Below are positions 6,055 through 12,150 of a stretch of 12,150 bases of DNA, in pieces. The notes beneath the pieces are model-generated. The model was not told the DNA's origin. It saw nothing but the letters and a program-made list of their open reading frames with translations, and did no database searches. Location of the stretch: positions 1 to 12,150 of the forward strand of contig JBBRHH010000135.1 of the NCBI GenBank assembly GCA_038222915.1, in the 5' to 3' direction. The position numbers and the translations under genes are program-made. The stretch is from JBBRHH01 sp038222915. GTDB taxonomy: Bacteria; Planctomycetota; Phycisphaerae; Tepidisphaerales; Tepidisphaeraceae. Position 1 is the stretch's first letter. Every line of letters begins with the position of its first letter.

Positions 6055-7104
6055 GTGATTCGCAGTGCTGTTTCGGCGATTTTAATGAGTTCGTTCTTCA
6101 TATGTGGCCTTCGCGCCGAAGACGCCGCTCCTGACGATACCTTCAAGGCGAAGGGTCTGGTCAAGTCGGGCCTGACCTACGTACTGCCCGCGGAGCAGGA
6201 GCTTAACGACTCGATGCGCGCGATCCGTCTGGCGAAGAAGAAGATGGACGACGACACAAAAGTTCGCGTCGACATCGAAACCCAGATCCGCAACGTCAAA
6301 GGGCAGATGGGTCAGTGGGATTTTCAGCGGCGCAATCTCGACGCCCTACTCGACCAAGATAAGGACGCGAACTCCAATAACCAGTTGATCGCAAACATCA
6401 ACATTCTCACCAGTCAGATCAACGAAGGTGTGGAAGCGAAGACCGACCTTGAGAAAAAGCTGAAGGAACTTGGCGAGGATTCCAGGGACAAATACGCCAA
6501 CCTGGTGGTTGATACACAGGCAAAGGTGGAAAAGGCCATCCAGGATTACACGGATGTAAATGCCGACGCGGACGTAAAGGCTGCCATTGAGAAAGCCAAC
6601 GCAGCGGGAAAGGCCAAGGTTCGCCTTGGGCCGACAGCCGAGTTCACCGCCAACAGCAATCAGCTCAAGCGCCTAAAAGGTGATGTGGCTTCCGCGGTGA
6701 TTCCGATCAAGACCGAAGGACATGTTCCCATGGTCGATGTGACCTTGAACGGGAAATTCACCCATTCGATGGTTCTCGACTCCGGCGCAAGCTACGTCGG
6801 CATTACCGCCGCCACGGCTGAACGTCTTGGGCTCGTACCTGGCGAAAAGGACCCGACCATTCAACTGCAACTGGCCGATGGCAAGGTGGTCGAAGCCAAG
6901 AAGATGATGCTCAAGTCCGTCCGCGTCGGGCAGTTCACCGTGGAAGCCGTAGAGTGCGCCGTGCTTCCCAAGTCCCTCGTCGCAGCAGAAGACCTGCTCG
7001 GCGGCACCTTCCTCCACAACTTCATCTACAAACTGGACCCCGAAGCTGGCGAGTTGCACCTGACGCAGATAAAGAAGGACGGGCCCGCCAAGCCCAAGGA
7101 ATAA
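6055..7104 (+). CDS. Secreted coiled-coil protein with C-terminal retropepsin-like aspartic protease domain
   Basis: 349 residues from a GTG start. Residues 1-21 form a signal peptide (hydrophobic stretch ending GLRA before EDAAP), so the protein is exported. Residues about 47-190 are charged, helical and coiled-coil-like (e.g. DLEKKLKELG, 131-140), with no known enzyme motif. Residues about 211-340 resemble the retropepsin-like clan AA domain: a first strand pair VPMVDVTLNG (224-233), the active-site motif MVLDSGASYVGI (239-250) with Asp242, and LLGGTFLHNFIYKLD (314-328), matching the hydrophobic-hydrophobic-Gly ending. A single D-S/T-G means that the active form would be a homodimer, and the coiled coil could bring two copies together. 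Substrate is unknown. It lies 134 bp after the response regulator with its own promoter and dyads, so control by that regulator is plausible. The fold call is strong; activity is inferred. Confidence 0.85.
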   Translation: MIRSAVSAILMSSFFICGLRAEDAAPDDTFKAKGLVKSGLTYVLPAEQELNDSMRAIRLAKKKMDDDTKVRVDIETQIRNVKGQMGQWDFQRRNLDALLDQDKDANSNNQLIANINILTSQINEGVEAKTDLEKKLKELGEDSRDKYANLVVDTQAKVEKAIQDYTDVNADADVKAAIEKANAAGKAKVRLGPTAEFTANSNQLKRLKGDVASAVIPIKTEGHVPMVDVTLNGKFTHSMVLDSGASYVGITAATAERLGLVPGEKDPTIQLQLADGKVVEAKKMMLKSVRVGQFTVEAVECAVLPKSLVAAEDLLGGTFLHNFIYKLDPEAGELHLTQIKKDGPAKPKE

Positions 7105-7151
7105 ATGTGCCCGACAATTCGGTAAGTATTTCTGCAACGTGCAACACAATT

Positions 7152-7180
7152 TTGCTGACGGCGACCATGATCCATTAAAT
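7152..7180 (+). promoter_or_regulatory. Weak candidate promoter for putA
   Basis: TTGCTG (7152-7157, three of six) is separated by 17 nt from TTAAAT (7175-7180, four of six). The start of transcription would fall near 7187, next to the ATG at 7189, implying a leaderless mRNA. No Shine-Dalgarno is seen. The 84-bp gap before putA holds no clear terminator for the protease gene, so read-through is also possible. Confidence 0.3.
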
Positions 7181-7188
7181 GATGTACG

Positions 7189-10155
7189 ATGGATTCGGTG
7201 GCTGAAGAACTTGAGAGTTCGACGCAGCGGATTGGCCGGGAGCTTTTTGCCCGGGTGCGGGCTCATCCTGCTCATTTGTCGGCGACGCAGTGGCTGGATG
7301 AGCGGTTGATGAACTGGGGAATGCGAGATGAGCAAATCAAGGCTCATCTATTTCGATTTATTGATGTGCTTCCTGGTCTGTCCTCGTCGGCGCAGGTGAT
7401 GGAGCATCTGCGAGAGTATTCGGGGACTGTGAACGATCGCCTGCCGGGGTTGGTGCGGGGGGCGCTGGGGTTGCTACCGCATGATGGGCTGGTGGGAACG
7501 ATCGTGGCCGGCGTGACTCGGATGAATGTGCGGCGACTGGCGCGGCGGTTTATCGCGGCGGATGATTTGCGCGGGGCCATTCGGATTATCACGGATCTGC
7601 GACGGCACCATTTGCAGTTTACAATTGACCTGGTGGGGGAGGCGGTGCTCTCACGGGCGGAGGCACTTGGGTATCAGCAGGCCTACCTGCGAGTGATCGA
7701 TGGGTTGACGGCACATGCGATCAACTCGCACTGGCTGACGCCCGGGGCGGTGAATATTTCGATCAAGCTCTCGGCGCTCTATAGCCAGTTCGATCCGATT
7801 GCACCAGAAGAGACGAGTTCGGCGGTGCGGGAGCGGCTGCGGCCGATACTGCGGCTGGCACGGCAGCGCGGGGCGTTTATCAACATCGACATGGAGCAGT
7901 ATGCGTACAAGGATTTGACGCTGCAGATTTTTCGCGAGGTGTTCAGCGAGCCGGAATTTCGGGAGTGGAAGGATGTGGGGATCGCGATGCAGGCGTATTT
8001 GCGATGCACTCATGCGGATCTGCAGCACCTGGAAGAATGGGTGCGGGAGCGGGGGACGCCGATCACGGTTCGACTGGTGAAGGGGGCGTACTGGGATTTT
8101 GAGACGGTGATCGCGGCGCAGAATAACTGGGCGGCGCCGGTGTTTACGCGGAAGGCGGAGACGGACGCAAATTTTGAGTTATGCACGACGTTTCTGATGG
8201 AGCGGGCGGCGTGGCTGCGGCCGGCGATCGCGAGCCACAATATTCGGAGCATTGCGCATGCATTGGCTGTGGCGCAACAGGCTGGGCTGCGGGCTGGGCA
8301 GTATGAATTTCAGATGCTGTATGGCATGGCCGATCAGATCAAGTCGGCGCTGGTGGGGATGGGGCAGCGTGTGCGGATATACACGCCGATGGGGGCGCTC
8401 TTGCCGGGGATGGCTTACCTGGTGCGACGGTTGTTGGAAAATACTTCGAACGAATCCTTCTTGCGGGCCGGCTTTACCGAGCATGTGCCTGAGGAGCAGC
8501 TATTGATGAATCCGGCAACTCGGGCGAGTGAGGTGGCTACGGAGACGCCGCAGAAGTCGGTGTTGGAAGAGCGGCGGGTTCAGACTTTTCGCAATGAGCC
8601 GCTGGCGGATTTCAGCCGGGAGGAGGCGCGGGCGGGGATGCGGGCGGCGCTTGGCTTGATCGCGGGAGAAGTCGGGCGCGACTACCCGCTGGTGATTGGT
8701 GGCGACCGGGCTGAGTCGGGGAAGTGGATTGAGTCGTTGAATCCTTCGCACAGCGCGCAGATTGTCGGCCGGGCGGCAGCGGCGACCGTGGAGCACGCGA
8801 ATGCGGCGGTATCTGCTGCGAAGAATGCCTTTGACGGATGGCGCGATACTGCGCCGGAGGAGCGGGTGCGGTTGTTGCGTGGAGCGGCGGAGATTATGCG
8901 GCGTCGGCGAAATGAGCTGTCGGCCTGGGAGGTTTATGAGTCGGGAAAGCCATGGCGGGAGGCGGATGCGGATGTGGCGGAGGCGATTGATTTTTGTGAA
9001 TACTACGCTGCGGAGAGTTTGCGGCTGTTTCGGCCGCAGCATCATGATGTGGCGGGGGAAGAAAATGCGTACTTTTACGAGCCGCGCGGGGTGACGGTGG
9101 TGATCGCGCCGTGGAATTTTCCGCTGGCGATTTTGTGCGGCATGACGACTGCGGCGCTGGCGACTGGAAATACGGTGGTAATGAAACCGGCGGAACAGTC
9201 GCCGGTGATTGCGGCGAAGTTGATGGAGATCTTTGAGGAGGCGGGCTTTCCATCGGGTGTGGTTAATTATCTTCCGGGAATAGGGAAGGAGATTGGGCCG
9301 ACGCTGGTGGGGCATGCGGATGTGGAGATTCTCGCGTTTACTGGATCGCGGCCGGTCGGGCTGGCGATCAATGAGCAGGCTTCGCGGACACCGCTGGGGC
9401 AGGCTCATGTGAAACGGGTGATTGCGGAGATGGGCGGGAAGAACGCGGTGATTGTGGATGACGATGCAGATCTGGATGAGGCCGTGCTGGGGGTGGCGCA
9501 TAGTGCGTTCGGATATTCGGGGCAGAAGTGTTCGGCGTGTTCGCGGGCGATTGTGCTGGAGGGGATTTACGATGCGTTCCTGAAGCGGTTGGTGGAGGTG
9601 ACGCGGTCGTTGAAGGTTGCGCCGGCGGAGGAGCCGTCGTGTTTTGTGGGGCCGGTGATTGATGGGGATGCGCTGCGGCGGATTCAGGAGAATATCGCCA
9701 AGGGTAAGGAAGAGGCGACGCTGGCTTGTGCGGAGGATCTTGGTGCGCTGGAAGGGAAAGGGTTTTATGTTGCGCCGCATGTGTTTGCGGATGTGGCGGC
9801 GACGGCGGCGATTGCGCAGGAGGAGATCTTTGGGCCGGTCCTCGCCGTGATGAAGGCGAAGAACATGGACGCGGCGATCGCGTTGGCGAACGGGACGGAC
9901 TATGCGCTCACGGGCGGGCTGTATTCGCGCAGCCCACTGCATATTGCGCGGGTTAGGCGGGAATTTCGGGTGGGGAATTTGTACATCAACCGGAAGATCA
10001 CCGGGGCGCTCGTCGAGCGCCAGCCGTTTGGCGGCTTTAAACTCTCCGGCGGCGGCACGAAAGCAGGTGGGCCGGACTACCTGCTGAATTTTGTCGTGCC
10101 GCGGACGATTACGGAGAACACGTTACGTCATGGGTTTGCACCGGCCGGGGAGTAA
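7189..10155 (+). CDS. putA: Bifunctional proline dehydrogenase / L-glutamate-gamma-semialdehyde dehydrogenase (PutA, minimal type)
   Basis: 988 residues. The enzyme oxidises proline to pyrroline-5-carboxylate with FAD and then to glutamate with NAD+. After an N-terminal helical part (1-140), the proline dehydrogenase barrel covers about 141-440: RLVKGAYWD (295-303), FQMLYGMADQIK (374-385) and YLVRRLLEN (410-418) with the paired arginines Arg413-Arg414 that bind proline. The aldehyde dehydrogenase covers about 500-975: VIAPWNFPLA (638-647), FTGSRPVG (717-724), EMGGKN (747-752) with general-base Glu747, and SGQKCSACSR (777-786) with nucleophile Cys781. The length fits short PutA proteins; there is no N-terminal ribbon-helix-helix DNA-binding domain as in enterobacterial PutA, so it should not repress its own gene. 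Codons end in G far more often than in the genes to the left. Its stop is 5 bp from the convergent gene's stop. Confidence 0.97.
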   Translation: MDSVAEELESSTQRIGRELFARVRAHPAHLSATQWLDERLMNWGMRDEQIKAHLFRFIDVLPGLSSSAQVMEHLREYSGTVNDRLPGLVRGALGLLPHDGLVGTIVAGVTRMNVRRLARRFIAADDLRGAIRIITDLRRHHLQFTIDLVGEAVLSRAEALGYQQAYLRVIDGLTAHAINSHWLTPGAVNISIKLSALYSQFDPIAPEETSSAVRERLRPILRLARQRGAFINIDMEQYAYKDLTLQIFREVFSEPEFREWKDVGIAMQAYLRCTHADLQHLEEWVRERGTPITVRLVKGAYWDFETVIAAQNNWAAPVFTRKAETDANFELCTTFLMERAAWLRPAIASHNIRSIAHALAVAQQAGLRAGQYEFQMLYGMADQIKSALVGMGQRVRIYTPMGALLPGMAYLVRRLLENTSNESFLRAGFTEHVPEEQLLMNPATRASEVATETPQKSVLEERRVQTFRNEPLADFSREEARAGMRAALGLIAGEVGRDYPLVIGGDRAESGKWIESLNPSHSAQIVGRAAAATVEHANAAVSAAKNAFDGWRDTAPEERVRLLRGAAEIMRRRRNELSAWEVYESGKPWREADADVAEAIDFCEYYAAESLRLFRPQHHDVAGEENAYFYEPRGVTVVIAPWNFPLAILCGMTTAALATGNTVVMKPAEQSPVIAAKLMEIFEEAGFPSGVVNYLPGIGKEIGPTLVGHADVEILAFTGSRPVGLAINEQASRTPLGQAHVKRVIAEMGGKNAVIVDDDADLDEAVLGVAHSAFGYSGQKCSACSRAIVLEGIYDAFLKRLVEVTRSLKVAPAEEPSCFVGPVIDGDALRRIQENIAKGKEEATLACAEDLGALEGKGFYVAPHVFADVAATAAIAQEEIFGPVLAVMKAKNMDAAIALANGTDYALTGGLYSRSPLHIARVRREFRVGNLYINRKITGALVERQPFGGFKLSGGGTKAGGPDYLLNFVVPRTITENTLRHGFAPAGE

Positions 10156-10160
10156 AAGTT

Positions 10161-12150
10161 TTAGCTGACGGTGATCGTCGCGGTGTAGATGTCCAGATAA
10201 GTGTGCGTGCCGTCGGGGTTGTCGCCGGTGGAGTTGGTGTTGTCGGCCCATGACGGGCGGAGCTTGCCGGCGTAGAAGGCGAGGCCGGAGTAGTCGCCGA
10301 GGTCCTGGTCGCCCAGGGTGCCGTAGGCGCTGTTGCTTGGGGCCGAAGTGGTGAGGCCTGCGGCTACCTGAATGTTGGACGAGAACGATTGCCCGTTGTC
10401 CGTGCTGACCGCCACGAATTCTTCGACGGAGTTGTTGTTGGGGCTGTTGCGGGCGTCGTACCAGGAGACGGCGACGTTGCCGGTGGTCTGATCAACATCG
10501 AGGGCGGGGAGGAACTGGCTGGCGGTGCCGGTGTCGTCATTAACAAAGGTAGCCGCGCTCCAGGTTTGGCCGAGGTCGTCGGAATAGCGGAAGAGAATGT
10601 CCGTGTCGTTGGCGGTGCCGCTGATATTGGACGTGTAAACGAGATAGAGCCGACCGTTGGCCGGGCCGCCACTGCGGTCGATGGCGATGTGGGCTTCGAC
10701 GTCGATGCCGCGATCGGGCTGGGCGGCGATCTTGGTGTAGCCGCCGACGGAAGAGGTGTTGATGGTCTTCTGGGCCGCGAAAGTATTGCCGCCATCGGTG
10801 GAGCTGGCGACGAACAGGGTCGAGGGGCCGGTGCCGCCGTCGGGATTCTGCCAGACAACGACGACTTCGCCATTGGGGCCGACGGCGATGGAGGATTCGT
10901 TGCCGTTGGGGGTAGTGCTGACCGTGGCGGTGGTGAAAGCGCCGAACTGGCCGAGCCCGGTGGCGACAGCGTGGGCGACTTTCACGCGGTTGACGCCGTA
11001 GTCGGAGTAGCTGATGTAGACGGCCTGATGGCCGTTGCCGTCGGGGCCTGCGGTGATGTTGCAGCCGTCGGCGTCAACGCTTGGGCCAGTGGCGGCGGCG
11101 GTGAAGGTGAAGCTTGCGCCGCCGTTGCTGCTGCGGGCGCACATGAGTGTGGTGACATTGACGGCACTGCCGACTTCGTAGGCGATGTAGCAGTTGCCGT
11201 ACCCGTCGAAGGCGACGTGCGGGTCGACGCGGTTGGTGGTGGCGCTGAAGCCGTCCTGTGCGCCGCCGATGAGGGAGGTGGTCCAGGTGGAGCCGCCGTC
11301 GGTGCTGCGGCTGACGACGATGTGGTAGCCCTGATCGCCGCCGTTGAGGGAGACAGTGACGATGTTGTTGGGGTTCGCGGGGTTGATGGCGATGGTGTTC
11401 TCGGCCTGGCTGCCCGCGGTTTTGTCGGTGTTCTTGATTGCTCCGACGGTGATCCCGGCCGGGGGCGGCGGAGACACCGGAGGCGGGGAGACGGCGGCGG
11501 GGGTAATCTTCATGAAGTCGAAGTTGCCAACGAAGCCGGTGCCGCCGTTGGAGTCGAAGACAATGCGGATGATGTGCTGGCCGGCGGTGAGGGATACGTT
11601 GCTGGCGGTGACGTTGGCATAGTTCTGCCAGCCGTTGGTGTTGGCGACGTTGATGGAACCGCTGACGATGTTGCCCGGGTCCATTTCAATGTGGAATGAG
11701 CCGCCCGCGCCCGCCGACGCGACGTGGAACATGAGGTTGTAGGTGTCGGTGGCGGCGACGTTCACGCTGTAGTTCAGCCATTCGCCGGCCTTAACGAAGC
11801 CGACGTCGTAGCCGCCGGCGTGGGATTCGACGTCGACGCCTTCGGTGGTGCGGTATGCGCCGCCCTGGTTCTGCGCCTCGGCGTCGTGGTAGGCGATGCC
11901 TTCGCCGCCCTTGTCGTAGTTTTCGGACTGGATGGTTGTGGCGGCGGTGTCGGAAACGGCCACGGGTGTGCCGCCGAAGGGGGTAGAACTGTTGGCCGGT
12001 GGTGGCGGGGACTGCGTGGCCGCGGTGACGGTGAAGTTATCGAAGTTTCCGACATAGCCGGTAGCGGCGCTGTTGGAATCGAAGACGAGTCGGAAGAGGT
12101 GGGTGCCGGCGGTCAACTGGACATTGGTTGCGCTGACGGTGGTGTAGGTG
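10161..12150 (-). CDS. Secreted CBM6 and Asp-box (BNR/sialidase-like) beta-propeller protein, 5' end outside window
   Basis: The frame runs open from the right edge to a TAA at 10161 (662 residues visible; signal peptide not in view). From the N-terminus: the tail of a CBM6 module (12150 to about 12018, TAGTHLFRLVFDSN, YVGNFDNF), a SPPPP linker, a full CBM6 module (about 11948-11499, AEAQNQGGAYRT, GEWLNYSVNVAA, TAGQHIIRIVFDSN, FVGNFDFMKI), a PPPVSPPPP linker, then a propeller-like region (about 11444-10164) with Asp-box motifs STDGGSTW (11283-11306), SSNGGASF, SSTDGGNTF, YSDDLGQTW and STDNGQSF. CBM6 modules bind polysaccharides; the Asp-box region resembles exo-sialidase propellers, but the FRIP motif and catalytic residues of true sialidases were not identified, so it may bind rather than cleave. 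No C-terminal sorting signal is obvious. Likely extracellular. Confidence 0.88.
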   Translation of the reverse strand, partial: TYTTVSATNVQLTAGTHLFRLVFDSNSAATGYVGNFDNFTVTAATQSPPPPANSSTPFGGTPVAVSDTAATTIQSENYDKGGEGIAYHDAEAQNQGGAYRTTEGVDVESHAGGYDVGFVKAGEWLNYSVNVAATDTYNLMFHVASAGAGGSFHIEMDPGNIVSGSINVANTNGWQNYANVTASNVSLTAGQHIIRIVFDSNGGTGFVGNFDFMKITPAAVSPPPVSPPPPAGITVGAIKNTDKTAGSQAENTIAINPANPNNIVTVSLNGGDQGYHIVVSRSTDGGSTWTTSLIGGAQDGFSATTNRVDPHVAFDGYGNCYIAYEVGSAVNVTTLMCARSSNGGASFTFTAAATGPSVDADGCNITAGPDGNGHQAVYISYSDYGVNRVKVAHAVATGLGQFGAFTTATVSTTPNGNESSIAVGPNGEVVVVWQNPDGGTGPSTLFVASSTDGGNTFAAQKTINTSSVGGYTKIAAQPDRGIDVEAHIAIDRSGGPANGRLYLVYTSNISGTANDTDILFRYSDDLGQTWSAATFVNDDTGTASQFLPALDVDQTTGNVAVSWYDARNSPNNNSVEEFVAVSTDNGQSFSSNIQVAAGLTTSAPSNSAYGTLGDQDLGDYSGLAFYAGKLRPSWADNTNSTGDNPDGTHTYLDIYTATITVS
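11513..12150 (-). repeat. Tandem CBM6 module duplication, period about 525 bp
   Basis: The stretch VSATNVQLTAGTHLFRLVFD (about 12137-12078) recurs as VTASNVSLTAGQHIIRIVFD (about 11612-11553), followed in both by a Tyr/Phe-V-G-N-F-D motif. The offset is 175 codons. The DNA is clearly related but diverged. The first copy is cut by the window edge. Confidence 0.7.

Noticed and set aside
7135..7146. Direct repeat GCAAC-GT-GCAAC before putA
   Set aside because: Two 5-bp copies are too short to separate from chance and do not sit at a clear promoter position.
6673..7347. Minus-strand open frame of 224 codons across the protease end and putA start
   Set aside because: It is antisense to two real genes and has no recognisable domain or ribosome binding site.
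8500..9942. Long open frame (480 codons) on the minus strand inside putA
   Set aside because: It is antisense to catalytic regions of PutA, is extremely rich in Arg, Pro and His, and arises because G-ending codons on the plus strand remove stops from the complement.
10164..11444. Calling the propeller gene a sialidase (nanH-like)
   Set aside because: Asp-box motifs occur in many non-sialidase propellers, and the sialidase FRIP and catalytic residues were not found.
10389..11699. Open frame of 436 codons on the plus strand
   Set aside because: It is antisense to the CBM6/Asp-box gene, made mostly of Gly, Val, Asp and Ala, and shows no domain.

Overview
The window looks like a stretch of chromosome from a planctomycete, possibly of the Phycisphaerae type. 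The evidence is a PVC-type 'membrane-bound dehydrogenase' protein, a GT-C-like membrane protein with the LATVQALVE...AID / YSKQPP / SVRWF signature, and a secreted protein built from CBM6 modules and Asp-box repeats. These are all protein styles I associate with Planctomycetes. The DNA is GC-rich. The taxonomic call is inference from family resemblance. I see no rRNA, tRNA, CRISPR array, insertion sequence or integrase.

Layout. (1) Positions 1-3584 hold three minus-strand genes, read right to left: a class I glutamine amidotransferase-like protein (2754-3584), a polytopic GT-C-like membrane protein (1266-2750, only 3 bp after the previous stop) and the N-terminal 410 residues of a secreted PVC-type dehydrogenase-like protein (1-1230, cut by the window edge). 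The first two almost certainly share a transcript; the third may. (2) Positions 3585-3753 are a divergent intergenic region with a candidate promoter on each strand and a perfect 6-bp hairpin. (3) Positions 3754-5920 encode a two-component pair: a soluble kinase with two PAS domains and a HisKA_3 core (TTG start), and a NarL/FixJ-type response regulator 7 bp downstream. (4) Positions 5921-6054 carry a good sigma70-like promoter, several dyads and a strong Shine-Dalgarno sequence ahead of a secreted coiled-coil plus retropepsin-like aspartic protease (6055-7104). (5) Positions 7189-10155 encode a minimal bifunctional PutA (proline to glutamate). (6) Converging on it, with only 5 bp between stops, is a large secreted CBM6/Asp-box propeller protein (10161-12150, its N-terminus beyond the window).

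How the genes may work together. The kinase and regulator are a clear functional pair. The dyads upstream of the protease make it a plausible, untested target of the regulator. PutA allows use of proline, for example from peptides, and the CBM6/propeller protein points to extracellular polysaccharide or glycoconjugate binding, but nothing links either to the two-component system. The + strand becomes strongly G-rich from about 7.2 kb, most of all inside putA, which has G-ending codons unlike the genes to its left.

There is no gene-free stretch longer than about 170 bp. I did not find a clearly new multi-gene system. The best leads are the coiled-coil retropepsin with its dyad-rich promoter, the proline-rich loop insertions in the amidotransferase, the repeated CBM6 module, and the putA composition.
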